Positions 34,866-44,116 of a stretch of DNA of 64,000 nt are shown here, in pieces. Position numbers and translations under genes: made by a program. Each line of letters begins with the position of its first letter. Position 1 is the stretch's first letter. Source of the DNA: JALOAT01 sp041677345 (GTDB taxonomy: Bacteria > Pseudomonadota > Gammaproteobacteria > Thiohalomonadales > Thiohalomonadaceae); the NCBI GenBank assembly GCA_041677345.1, contig JBAYQE010000002.1, positions 15,376-79,375 of the forward strand. The letters run 5' to 3'. The notes under the pieces are model-generated. The model was not told the DNA's origin and searched no databases. It saw only the letters and a list, made by a program, of their open reading frames with translations.

Positions 34866-35807
34866 CTAGTGGGGCTTATGCACGAGCACACTGTGTGCGC
34901 CCCACAGCACGGCCAACAGCAGCAGCGCGGCGCCCGCCGTGTGTGCCACCGCCACCGCCAGGGGCACACCCAGCAGCACGTTGCCCACCCCCAGGGAGAA
35001 CTGCAATGCGAGCGCCGCACCCATCACCATGCCCACCCTGCGCAACCTGCCCCCGGCGCATACCAGGCCGGCAGCAAAGATGCCCGCCGCACACACGGCG
35101 AGCAGTGCACCCAGGCGGTGGGCCAGGTGGATGGCGGTGCGGCCCACGCCGCTATGGCCGCCACCCTCCCAGCTCGCAGCGATGGGCGCGGGCAGGGAGA
35201 ACGCCTCACCGAAATCGGCCTCCGGCCACCACGCCCCCTGGCAGGTAGGGAAATCGGGACAGGCGATGGCGGCGTAGTTGGCGCTGGTCCAGCCGCCGAG
35301 GGCAATCTGCAGCCCCACGGCTGTTACGGCGATCAGGGCGAAGGGACGCAGCGTGGGGTGGGGCAGGGCAGGATCCCGCGCCAGCCGCCAGAGCCACAGC
35401 AGTGACAGCAGGGCGAGGCCGCCCAGCAGGTGGCCCATGACGATGGCGGGTTGCAGCCGCAGGGTCACGGTCCACATGCCGAGCAAGGCCTGGAGTATCA
35501 GTAACAGCACCAGGGGCGCCGCGAACCGCCGGCCCGAGCGGCGCTGGAAGGCCGACACTGCGAGGGCGACGATGCACAGGCCCAGGAAGCCCGCGGCGTA
35601 GCGGTGGACCATTTCGATCCAGGCACGCGTGTGGGCCTCGCCCCCGGTCGCGCGCAATTCGCCCGGGACCACCAGCCTGCCATAACAGCCAGGCCAATCC
35701 GGGCAGCCCAGCCCGGCGTTGGAAAGGCGTACACAGGAGCCCAGGGCAATCACGCCCAGGGCAAGCAGGAGAACCGCGGCGAGGGCACGTCGCTGGGTCA
35801 TGACCAT
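34866..35807 (-). CDS. ctaA: Heme A synthase CtaA (COX15)
   Basis: About 313 residues from ATG 35807; a GTG at 35867 would add 20 residues without counterpart in the family. Eight hydrophobic helices in two repeats are visible. Heme-ligand histidines appear in EMVHRYAAG, VMGHLLGG, HLAHRLGA and AVAHTAGA, and cysteine pairs in LGCPDWPGCYG and CPDFPTCQG. It oxidises heme O to heme A for the aa3 oxidase. In most related genomes it lies between SURF1 and ctaB; here it is about 14 kb away from coxB and on the opposite strand. Confidence 0.93.
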   Translation of the reverse strand: MVMTQRRALAAVLLLALGVIALGSCVRLSNAGLGCPDWPGCYGRLVVPGELRATGGEAHTRAWIEMVHRYAAGFLGLCIVALAVSAFQRRSGRRFAAPLVLLLILQALLGMWTVTLRLQPAIVMGHLLGGLALLSLLWLWRLARDPALPHPTLRPFALIAVTAVGLQIALGGWTSANYAAIACPDFPTCQGAWWPEADFGEAFSLPAPIAASWEGGGHSGVGRTAIHLAHRLGALLAVCAAGIFAAGLVCAGGRLRRVGMVMGAALALQFSLGVGNVLLGVPLAVAVAHTAGAALLLLAVLWGAHSVLVHKPH

Positions 35808-36085
35808 GATCCGGAAGAAATCCAGTGGACTAACTAATAGACGCCGCCACAGGGCGATGCGAGCCACTGTGCAGCCTGCACCCGTCGCCGTCGGGTGTCA
35901 GTCACTCCAGGCTCAAGGCTTGCAGGGGGAACATGGTCACGCGATGGTTCACCACGGCGGGGTCAGGCACCGCGTTCAGGAGGTGCTGCAGGTTCGTGCG
36001 GCCAAGATCGCATTAAAGAAAATCGTGGGGCTGCGCGCCTCATCAAAATCATTATCTCGCGCTTGACTGCGCGCACAACTCAACC

Positions 36086-36640
36086 ATGGTTGTCGCATCC
36101 TCGAACCGGCATGCGCGCATGGCTAAGGAAAAAGTCGTCTCGCCGATGCCGTTCCCCCACGACCGCCCGGCATGCATCGTGGTCCCGGCCGGCGGGGAAC
36201 GCTGGACGGAGATGTTCATCGTGCAGGTCCCGGGTGGCGTGGCCAGCATCCAGGCCGAGGCGTACATGAACTTCCTTGCGGAACGCGTCGCGTGGATGTT
36301 GCGGCGTTCGCAGGACGAGGACGACGCCATGGCGGAATTGCGCGCCTCACTCAAGGAGCGACGGCTGCTCAGGAAGGAACCGCGTAACAGCACACCGGGT
36401 CTGTTTTGTATCGACTGCATCGCCACGAACGTGATTTTGTTGTCACGGATCCGTGCAACGCTGGACGACTTTCCCGTCGAGGTGCTGCGCGGTGACCACA
36501 CCGCCGTGACGGTGTTGCTGCGCACCGGTATCCATGAATGGCTGACGGCCCTCAGGAACTGGGCCGATGACACCAACAAGGAGCGTAACAAGGCACCGGC
36601 GGAGCCGAAGCGGCGATCGTCATCCCATCCGTCGCCTTGA
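36086..36640 (+). CDS. Conserved-looking protein of unknown function
   Basis: 184 residues, no signal peptide or membrane helix. The first 35 residues look variable, and an alternative start ATG 36119 (MAKEKVV) would remove 11. The middle has a charged helix (SQDEDDAMAELRASLKERR) and a hydrophobic patch FCIDCIATNVILLSRI. The C-terminus is Lys/Pro/Ser-rich. The family is not recognised. It is divergent from ctaA and 50 bases upstream of the DUF2254 gene, so it may share its transcript. Confidence 0.5.
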   Translation: MVVASSNRHARMAKEKVVSPMPFPHDRPACIVVPAGGERWTEMFIVQVPGGVASIQAEAYMNFLAERVAWMLRRSQDEDDAMAELRASLKERRLLRKEPRNSTPGLFCIDCIATNVILLSRIRATLDDFPVEVLRGDHTAVTVLLRTGIHEWLTALRNWADDTNKERNKAPAEPKRRSSSHPSP

Positions 36641-36690
36641 GGCGGTGCGCTGCGCCTTTCGAGGACATCACTGCAGCCTGGGATGGCATC

Positions 36691-38028
36691 ATGTGGGACT
36701 GGCTCAAGAATCTGCGTGAGATCCTGCACGGCAGCCTATGGTTCATCCCGAGCTTGCTGGCTGTGCTGGCGATGGGCCTTGCCGTGGTGATGCTCGCATT
36801 GGATCGCACCCTCATACACAAGACCGCACCCTCCTGGCTGTACCAGGGTGATCAGCAGGCTGCGCGGGAAGTGGTGGGTGTCATCGCAGTCTCGGTCATC
36901 GGCGTGGCCGGCGTGGCCTTTTCCGTCACCATGGTGGCGCTGTCGCTGGCGGGCTCGCAGTTCGGGTCGCTGCAGCTTGTCAGTTATCTGCGCGATCGTC
37001 TCAACCAGTCCGTGCTCGGCACCTTCGTGGGCACGTTCATCTATTGCCTCATCGTGCTCGGCAACGTCGGTGAGCGTATGACGCCGGCGGAGGTGATCCC
37101 TGAATATGCGGTGACCGTGGCGTTCCTGCTTGCCATCGCCAGCCTGGTGGCGTTTATCGCCTTCATCCACAACATCGGCCAGTCTCTGCAAGCCGAGCGT
37201 TTGGCGTCACGGGTGGGCGGCTGGTTGCTGGAGTCCATCCACGGGCTGTTTCCTGACCAGCCGGCGCAGCACCTGCCCGTGGGGAGGCGTGAAGAAGCAT
37301 CCGTCGCCGAGCAGTCCGTGCAGACGCTGCGGGCCCACCACACCGGCTACCTGCAGGCCATCGAATACCGGCGCGTCATGCATATCGCCACGCATCACGA
37401 CGTCCTGGTGTATCTGGAACGACGGGCCGGCGATTTCATGACCGAGGGCACCGTGATCGGGCAGGTGCACTGGGCCGGCGACGGTCGTGGCGAGGCGCTG
37501 GCGGCGGAACTGGTGGACTGCCATGTGATCGGCTCGTTTCGCACCCCCACCCAGGACCCGGAATACGCCGTGCACCAGCTGGCCCAGATCGCCGTGCGGG
37601 CCATGTCGCCGGCCATCAATGACCCGTACACGGCACTCATCTGTATCGACTGGATGGACGCGGCCCTGCAATTACTCGCGCGGCGTGACAGGCCGTCGCG
37701 CCGGCATCACGACGAGGCGGGGAGGCTGCGCCTGGTGGCGGTGCAGCCGGAATTCGGCGTGGTGGCCGATGCCATGTTCAACAACCTGCGCATCGCCACA
37801 CGCACCCACCAAGCCGTGCTGCTGCGCGTGGTGGATATGGTGGCGAATACCGCCCGCTACGCATGCAACGAGGCGGTACTGCACGCCTTGACCCAACACC
37901 TGGACCGATTGGCGGAGGACGGTGCCCATATGCTGCCGGTGGCACGTGAGCGCGAATTGCTGCGCGTCCGATGTCGTGAGGTGCAGGCCGTACTGGCAAC
38001 CCGAGCTGCGGAACTGATCGCACGCTAG
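36691..38028 (+). CDS. DUF2254-family membrane protein
   Basis: 445 residues. Four N-terminal helices (about 15-40, 60-85, 105-130, 140-165) are followed by a large soluble part with SPAINDPYTALICIDWMDAAL, the hallmark of DUF2254. Function is not established. ATG 36691 is chosen over the upstream TTG 36637 because the helices begin just after it. It precedes the TPP-enzyme group. Confidence 0.88.
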   Translation: MWDWLKNLREILHGSLWFIPSLLAVLAMGLAVVMLALDRTLIHKTAPSWLYQGDQQAAREVVGVIAVSVIGVAGVAFSVTMVALSLAGSQFGSLQLVSYLRDRLNQSVLGTFVGTFIYCLIVLGNVGERMTPAEVIPEYAVTVAFLLAIASLVAFIAFIHNIGQSLQAERLASRVGGWLLESIHGLFPDQPAQHLPVGRREEASVAEQSVQTLRAHHTGYLQAIEYRRVMHIATHHDVLVYLERRAGDFMTEGTVIGQVHWAGDGRGEALAAELVDCHVIGSFRTPTQDPEYAVHQLAQIAVRAMSPAINDPYTALICIDWMDAALQLLARRDRPSRRHHDEAGRLRLVAVQPEFGVVADAMFNNLRIATRTHQAVLLRVVDMVANTARYACNEAVLHALTQHLDRLAEDGAHMLPVARERELLRVRCREVQAVLATRAAELIAR

Positions 38029-38138
38029 CCGTGTGCAAGCGCCGTGCAGCAGGAATCACGGCGAGGGCATCACCCGTTTAGCGATTGTGGCACCGTTATC
38101 TAGGATCAGAGGAGTGACCACGCGACCGGAGGTGCGCC

Positions 38139-39935
38139 ATGGGTGAGCAAGTGGCGGATTTCATACTGCACCGGCTCTCCGAGTGGGGCGTGCGGCGCAT
38201 TTATGGCTACCCGGGCGATGGTATCAACGGCCTGATGGGCGCCCTCGGCCGTGCCGAGGAACGCTTCGAGTTCATCCAGGTGCGCCACGAGGAGACCGCG
38301 GCCTTCATGGCCTGCGCCCATGCCAAGTTCACGGGCCGGGTGGGCGTGTGCCTCGCCACCTCCGGGCCCGGGGCCATTCACCTGCTCAACGGACTCTACG
38401 ACGCGCGCATGGATCACCAGCCGGTGGTGGCCATCGTGGGCCAGGCCAAGCGCATGTCCCTCGGCGGCGATTTCCAGCAGGAGGTGGACCTGTCCACGCT
38501 GTTCAAGGATGTGGCCAGCCATTACGTGCAGACCATCACCACGTCCGCCCAGGCCCGTCACGTGGTGGACCGCGCCTTCCGCATCGCCATGGCGGAACGC
38601 ACCGTGACCTGCATCATCGTGCCGAACGATGTGCAGGAATTGCCCTCCATGATGTCGCCGCCACGCATGCACGGCGCCATCCTGAGCGGCGTCGGCTACA
38701 ACGCGCCGCGCGTGGTGCCGCAGTCCGCCGACCTGCAGCGCGCCGCCGACGTGCTCAACGCAGGCAAGCGCGTGGCCATGCTGGTGGGTGCCGGCGCCTT
38801 CGGCGCGGGCGCGGAGGTGATCCGGGTGGCCGATACGCTGCAGGCGGGTGTGGCCAAGGCGCTGCTGGGCAAAGCGGTACTGCCCGACAACCTGCCCTTC
38901 GTCACGGGTGCCATCGGTCTGCTGGGCACCAAGCCAAGCTACGACATGATGATGGACTGTGACACCCTGCTCATGGTCGGTTCCAGTTTTCCGTACTCGG
39001 AATTCCTGCCGCCGGAGGGACAGGCGCGCGGTGTGCAGATTGACATCAATCCACGCAAGCTGTCCTTGCGCTATCCGATGGAAGTGAGCCTGCAGGGAGA
39101 TGCCAGGGCAACACTGGAGGCGCTGTTGCCGCTGCTCAGGCAGCGCAAGGACCGCGGCAGTATCGCCTGGCGTCGCGGCATCGAAAAGGACGTGGCGCAT
39201 TGGTGGTCGGTGCTCGAGGCGCGCGCCATGAACACCGGGGAACCCATCAACCCGCAGCGCGTATTCTGGGATTTGTCGCCGCGCCTGCCCGACCACTGCA
39301 TCATCACCTCCGATTCAGGCTCGGTCGTCAATTGGTATGCGCGGGACCTCAAGATCCGGTCGGGCATGATGGCGTCCTTGTCCGGCGGTCTCGCCACCAT
39401 GGGCTGCGGTGTGCCTTATGCCATTGCGGCCAAGTTCGCCTATCCCGATAGGCCGGTGATTGCGCTGGTGGGTGACGGCGCCATGCAGATGAACGGTAAC
39501 AGCGAGCTGGTCACCGTGGCGAAGTACTGGAAGCGCTGGCGCAATCGTACCCTGGTGATCGGCGTGCTGAACAACCGTGATCTCAATCAGGTCACTTGGG
39601 AGCAGCGCGCCCTGGCGGGCGACCCCAAGCTTTCGGCCAGTCAGGACGTGCCCGACTTTCCTTACGCGCGTTACGCGGAACTGCTGGGGCTCAAGGGTTG
39701 CTGCGCGGACACGCCGGAGTCGGTAGCCCATGCATGGGAAAAGGCGCTAACAGCGGACAGACCCTGCGTGGTTGATATCTACGTGGACCCGAACGTGCCG
39801 CCACTGCCGCCGCACATCAGTTTCAAGCAGGCGCGTGCCTACATGAGTGCGCTGTGGAAGGGCGATCCGGATACGGCCGATGTGCTGCGCCGCTCCGCTT
39901 CCGACTTCATCGAAGCCTTGATCCCGCGCCGCTGA
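38139..39935 (+). CDS. Thiamine-pyrophosphate enzyme, pyruvate oxidase-like
   Basis: 598 residues, three-domain POX/AHAS fold. VRHEETAAFMACAHAKFTG has the cofactor-activating glutamate, the central domain has LVGAGAFGAGAEVIRVAD, and GDGAMQMNGNSELVTVAKYW followed by NNRDLNQVTWEQR is the TPP/Mg motif. It is closest in pattern to pyruvate oxidase/dehydrogenase (PoxB) and related TPP-requiring enzymes. It lacks the obvious C-terminal membrane-binding helix of E. coli PoxB. A GGAGGTG site precedes it. It is followed three bases later by an enolase-superfamily gene. Confidence 0.87.
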   Translation: MGEQVADFILHRLSEWGVRRIYGYPGDGINGLMGALGRAEERFEFIQVRHEETAAFMACAHAKFTGRVGVCLATSGPGAIHLLNGLYDARMDHQPVVAIVGQAKRMSLGGDFQQEVDLSTLFKDVASHYVQTITTSAQARHVVDRAFRIAMAERTVTCIIVPNDVQELPSMMSPPRMHGAILSGVGYNAPRVVPQSADLQRAADVLNAGKRVAMLVGAGAFGAGAEVIRVADTLQAGVAKALLGKAVLPDNLPFVTGAIGLLGTKPSYDMMMDCDTLLMVGSSFPYSEFLPPEGQARGVQIDINPRKLSLRYPMEVSLQGDARATLEALLPLLRQRKDRGSIAWRRGIEKDVAHWWSVLEARAMNTGEPINPQRVFWDLSPRLPDHCIITSDSGSVVNWYARDLKIRSGMMASLSGGLATMGCGVPYAIAAKFAYPDRPVIALVGDGAMQMNGNSELVTVAKYWKRWRNRTLVIGVLNNRDLNQVTWEQRALAGDPKLSASQDVPDFPYARYAELLGLKGCCADTPESVAHAWEKALTADRPCVVDIYVDPNVPPLPPHISFKQARAYMSALWKGDPDTADVLRRSASDFIEALIPRR

Positions 39936-39938
39936 AAC

Positions 39939-41030
39939 ATGGATCGCGTCCTTATCGAGGAAGTGCGTGCCACGGCCTATACGGTGCCCACTGATGCGCC
40001 CGAGTCCGACGGTACCCTGGCCTGGAGCGCCACCACAATGGTGCTGGTGGAGGCGCGCGTAGGCAAGGTGATCGGGTTGGGTTACAGCTACACCCATGCC
40101 AGTGCAGCGGCGCTCATCAATCAGGAGCTGGCACTGCGGGTGGTGGGTGGCGATGCCATGGCACCGGTGCAGCACTGGCATGTCATGCAGGAGGTGGTGC
40201 GTAATCTCGGCCGGGCGGGTATTGCCGCTACCGCCATCAGCGCGGTGGATGCGGCGCTGTGGGACCTGAAGGCACGCTTGCTCGGCATCTCGCTGGTGTT
40301 GCTGTTCGGGCCGGTGCGCGACAGGGTGCCGTTGTATGGCAGCGGCGGGTTCACGTCCTATGCCTTCGAGCGACTGGAGCAGCAACTGGCGCACTGGAGT
40401 GCCGTCGGCTTCGGCGCGGTGAAGATGAAGGTGGGGCGACTGCCCCGGGATGACGTGGCGCGCGTGCGGGCCGCGCGTGAGGCGATCGGTCCCCACACCG
40501 CCTTGTTCGTTGACGCCAATGGTGCCTATGCGCCGCGCCAGGCATTGGAAAAGGCCGAGGCCTTCGCCGCCTTGGGCGTGCGCTGGTTCGAGGAGCCGGT
40601 GTCCTCCGATGACCTGGCGGGACTGCGCTTTGTGCGCGAACGGGTGCCGTCGGGAATGGTGGTGAGTGCCGGTGAATACGCCTATGGCATCGATGACTTT
40701 CGCAGCCTGTTGCAGGCTGGTGCGGTGGACGTGCTGCAGGCGGATGTGACCCGCTGCGGCGGCTACACCGGGTTTGGCATGGCGGCTTCGCTGGCGGAGA
40801 TGTACCACACGCCGCTCTCCAGTCACACCGCGCCTGCACTGCATCTGCCCATCGCCTGTGCCACGCGTGGCCTGGAGCACATGGAGTGGTTCCATGACCA
40901 TGCGCGCATCGAGCGGCTGTTCTTCGAGGGTGCGCCCGAGCCCGCGCGCGGCGTGCTGTGTGCCGATCTCTCACGACCCGGCAACGGCCTCGAATTTCGC
41001 CGCAGTGATGCCGCGCGTTACGCCGTCTGA
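39939..41030 (+). CDS. Enolase-superfamily enzyme (mandelate racemase/muconate lactonizing type)
   Basis: 363 residues. AVKMKVGR gives the KxK pair, and the metal ligands are in LFVDANGAY, RWFEEPVSS and SAGEYAYG. LQADVTRCGG and SSHTAPALHL give the Asp-His dyad, and HMEWFHDH a late glutamate. This set matches the mandelate-racemase subgroup, which dehydrates or epimerises acid sugars. It starts three bases after the TPP enzyme and precedes the large FAD oxidase by 35 bases, suggesting one catabolic unit. Substrate unknown. Confidence 0.88.
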   Translation: MDRVLIEEVRATAYTVPTDAPESDGTLAWSATTMVLVEARVGKVIGLGYSYTHASAAALINQELALRVVGGDAMAPVQHWHVMQEVVRNLGRAGIAATAISAVDAALWDLKARLLGISLVLLFGPVRDRVPLYGSGGFTSYAFERLEQQLAHWSAVGFGAVKMKVGRLPRDDVARVRAAREAIGPHTALFVDANGAYAPRQALEKAEAFAALGVRWFEEPVSSDDLAGLRFVRERVPSGMVVSAGEYAYGIDDFRSLLQAGAVDVLQADVTRCGGYTGFGMAASLAEMYHTPLSSHTAPALHLPIACATRGLEHMEWFHDHARIERLFFEGAPEPARGVLCADLSRPGNGLEFRRSDAARYAV

Positions 41031-41065
41031 CGACGGATGCATCTCGTGAAGCCACCCCTTCTACA

Positions 41066-43972
41066 GTGAACCGCCGCACCGATACCGAGGCCTTCCTGCC
41101 GCTGCAGCGTGCAATACGCAGCGAACTCGATGCGCTCGCCAGCGACTTGCGTGCCGAATTGAAAGGACCCGTGCTGTTCGATGGCGGCAGCCGTGCCCTG
41201 TACGCTACGGACAGCTCCAATTACCGACAGGTACCGCTCGGGGTGGTGCTGCCGCGTGATGCGGAAGATGTGGAGGCCGTACTCGCCGTATGCCGCCGCT
41301 ATGGTGCGCCGGTGCTGTCGCGTGGCGCCGGTACCAGCCTTGCCGGGCAATGCTGCAACGTGGCGGTGGTGTTGGATTTCTCCCGTTACATGAACCGTAC
41401 TCTGGAGATCGACCCGGAGCGGCGCCTGGCGCGCGTGCAGCCAGGCGTGATCCTGGAACGCCTGCGCCGCGAGGCTGCTCGCCACGGCCTCACCTTCGCC
41501 CCCGATCCGGGCACCCACACCTCCAATACCCTGGGCGGCATGATCGGCAACAATTCCTGCGGCGTGCACGCGGTGATGGGGGGACGCACGTCGGACAACG
41601 TCATCGCGCTGGATGTGTTCACCTATGACGGCACGCGCCTCGTCCTCAGCGAGACGCAGGAGCAGGACCTCTCCCGTTACCTGCAGACAGGCGGACGCGT
41701 CAGTGAGATTTTCACGCGACTACTGCACCTGCGCGAGCGCTATGGCAGTCTGATCCGCGCCCGCTTCCCCGCTATCCCGCGTCACGTATCGGGCTACAAC
41801 CTGCCCGACCTGCTGCCGGACAAGGGTTTCCACGTGGCGCGCGCCTTGGTGGGCAGTAAGGGTAGCTGTGTGACCGTGGTGGAGGCCACGGTGCAATTGG
41901 TGGAGGCCCCGCCCGCGCGTGCACTCCTGGTGTTGGGTTATGCGGATGTCTTCAGCGCTGCCGATCACGTACCCGAGATCATGGCCTTCGGTCCCGTGGG
42001 GCTGGAGGGCGTGGACGATCGGTGGGGCGCCGACCCGCAAGCGGGCGGGAGCACTGGCTTGCTGCCGCCAGGCGGCGGCTGGCTCCTGGCGGAATTCGGC
42101 GGTGCCGTGGCGGAGGAGGCCGAAGCAAACGCGCGGCGTGCCATGAACTACCTGGAAGGCGTGTCGTCACCGCCCGCGATGCGCCTTTACACCACTGCGC
42201 GGATACAGGCACAGGTGTGGGAGCTGCGGGAGGCCGGGCGCGGGGCCACGGCACACCTGCCGGGGCGTGCCCTCATCTGGCCCGTATGGGAAGACTCGGC
42301 CGTGCCACCGGAGCGACTGGGCGAGTACCTGCGCCGCCTGCGGGCACTGCTCACCCGCCATGGTTATGGCTGCGACCTGTACGGCCATTTCGGACAGGGC
42401 TGTGTACACACGCGCATCGACTTCGATCGTGAGAGTGCGGACGGTGTAGCGCGCTGTCGTCGTTTCCTGCAGGAGGCCGCCGATCTGGTCGTTACACTGG
42501 GTGGTGCGTGCTCGGCGGAACACGGTGACGGCCAGGGGCGTGCTGAACTGCTGGAGCGCATGTACGGCGTCGAACTGGTGCAGGCCTTCCGCGAGTTCAA
42601 ATCCATCTGGGACCCGCTTGGGCGCATGAATCCCGGCAAGGTGGTCGACCCGTTCCATGCCGGCGAAAACCTGCGTGCAGGCCCGTCGTTCACGCCTGTT
42701 ACGGTGACGACGGCCTTTCATTATCCCGCTGACCGTGGCGACTTCACACGTGCCGTGCAGCGTTGCGTGGGCGTCGGCAAGTGTCGCCGCGAGGAAGGCG
42801 GTGTCATGTGCCCGAGCTACATGGTCACGCGCGAGGAGCGGCACAGTACACGCGGCCGTGCGCGCCTGCTGTTCGAAATGCTGCACGGCAGCGTGATCAC
42901 CGACGGCTGGCAAAGCGAAACGGTGAAGGAGGCCCTCGAGCTGTGCCTGTCTTGCAAGGGCTGTCGTGGCGAATGTCCGGTGAATGTGGACATGGCCACG
43001 TACAAGGCAGAGTTTCTCCATCACTACTATCAGCGGCACCGCCGTCTGCGCGAGGCGTTGTTTTTCGCCAATGTCGATCGCATTGCGCGTCTGGCAGCGC
43101 GCGCACCCCGCCTTGCCAATGTACTTACCCAGCGCCGCCCTTTCACGTCCTGGGCCAAGTGGGCCGCCGGCGTGGCGCCGGAACGCAGGCTACCGGTATT
43201 TCCGCAGCAGACATTCAAACACTGGTTCGCGCGCCGCCGGCAACGCGGTGAGGGGCCACCCGTGATCCTCTGGGCCGACACCTTCAACAACCATTTCCTG
43301 CCGGACACCGCCAAGGCCGCGGTGGCGGTCCTCGAGGCGGCGGGCTTTTCGGTCCAGGTGCCCATGCAGCCGCTGTGTTGCGGACGCCCGCTGTACGCGT
43401 ATGGTCTGCTCGACCGTGCCCGTGAGTCCCTGCGCGGCATCCTGGGGACATTGGCCGTACCCATACGCGAAGGGGTGCCTGTGGTGATGCTGGAGCCGGC
43501 ATGCGCGTCGGTGTTCCAGGTGGAGTTGCCCGAGCTGTTCTCGCGTGACCGCCAGGCGGCGCAGCTGGCGCGCCAGACCTTCCTGCTTGCAGACTTCCTG
43601 CATCGCAACGCACCGCACTGGCGACCGCCGCACCTGGCGCGCAAGGCACTGCTGCACCTGCACTGCCATCACCGGGCGCTGATGCCCGTCGATTCGGATC
43701 GGGTGTTGCTCGATGCCATGGGGCTCGACACGCGGTTCCCCGACAGCGGCTGTTGCGGCATGGCGGGCGCCTTCGGCATGGTGCGCGCGAAATATGACGT
43801 CTCCATCGCCGCGGGCGAGCGGGTACTGCTGCCCGCAGTACGCAACAGCGACGCCGACACGTTGATCATCGCCGACGGTTATAGTTGTCGCGAACAGATC
43901 CTCCAGTGCATGGGGCGCGCGGCGCTGCATCCGGCGGAGGTGATCGCCCTGGCGTTGCGGTCGCATCGCTGA
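41066..43972 (+). CDS. FAD-linked oxidase with Fe-S and CCG domains (YdiJ/D-2-hydroxyglutarate dehydrogenase-like)
   Basis: 968 residues in one chain. The FAD-binding PCMH domain (about 40-270) has PVLSRGAGTSLAGQCCN and GGMIGNNSCGVHAVMGGRTS. The FAD C-terminal domain (about 270-530) ends with AEHGDGQGR and FKSIWDPLGRMNPGKV. A double 4Fe-4S region follows (LSCKGCRGECPVNVDMATYK), and then CCG domains (PLCCGRPLYAYG, SGCCGMAGAFG). Such fused proteins oxidise D-2-hydroxy acids and feed electrons to the respiratory chain. GTG at 41066 is the likely start. It ends the TPP/enolase/oxidase group. Confidence 0.9.
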   Translation: MNRRTDTEAFLPLQRAIRSELDALASDLRAELKGPVLFDGGSRALYATDSSNYRQVPLGVVLPRDAEDVEAVLAVCRRYGAPVLSRGAGTSLAGQCCNVAVVLDFSRYMNRTLEIDPERRLARVQPGVILERLRREAARHGLTFAPDPGTHTSNTLGGMIGNNSCGVHAVMGGRTSDNVIALDVFTYDGTRLVLSETQEQDLSRYLQTGGRVSEIFTRLLHLRERYGSLIRARFPAIPRHVSGYNLPDLLPDKGFHVARALVGSKGSCVTVVEATVQLVEAPPARALLVLGYADVFSAADHVPEIMAFGPVGLEGVDDRWGADPQAGGSTGLLPPGGGWLLAEFGGAVAEEAEANARRAMNYLEGVSSPPAMRLYTTARIQAQVWELREAGRGATAHLPGRALIWPVWEDSAVPPERLGEYLRRLRALLTRHGYGCDLYGHFGQGCVHTRIDFDRESADGVARCRRFLQEAADLVVTLGGACSAEHGDGQGRAELLERMYGVELVQAFREFKSIWDPLGRMNPGKVVDPFHAGENLRAGPSFTPVTVTTAFHYPADRGDFTRAVQRCVGVGKCRREEGGVMCPSYMVTREERHSTRGRARLLFEMLHGSVITDGWQSETVKEALELCLSCKGCRGECPVNVDMATYKAEFLHHYYQRHRRLREALFFANVDRIARLAARAPRLANVLTQRRPFTSWAKWAAGVAPERRLPVFPQQTFKHWFARRRQRGEGPPVILWADTFNNHFLPDTAKAAVAVLEAAGFSVQVPMQPLCCGRPLYAYGLLDRARESLRGILGTLAVPIREGVPVVMLEPACASVFQVELPELFSRDRQAAQLARQTFLLADFLHRNAPHWRPPHLARKALLHLHCHHRALMPVDSDRVLLDAMGLDTRFPDSGCCGMAGAFGMVRAKYDVSIAAGERVLLPAVRNSDADTLIIADGYSCREQILQCMGRAALHPAEVIALALRSHR

Positions 43973-44116
43973 TAACCGGAACTATAGGCGTCATGTAACT
44001 GCAGGTTGGCCAGGCGCGCGGCCGTTCTCGTACGATCGCGTTCGGCGCTTGAGCGGAGGCGGCACAGCGCGATTTCAGGTATGCTGCCGCGCTGCCATTC
44101 AATGAAAGAGATCCGC

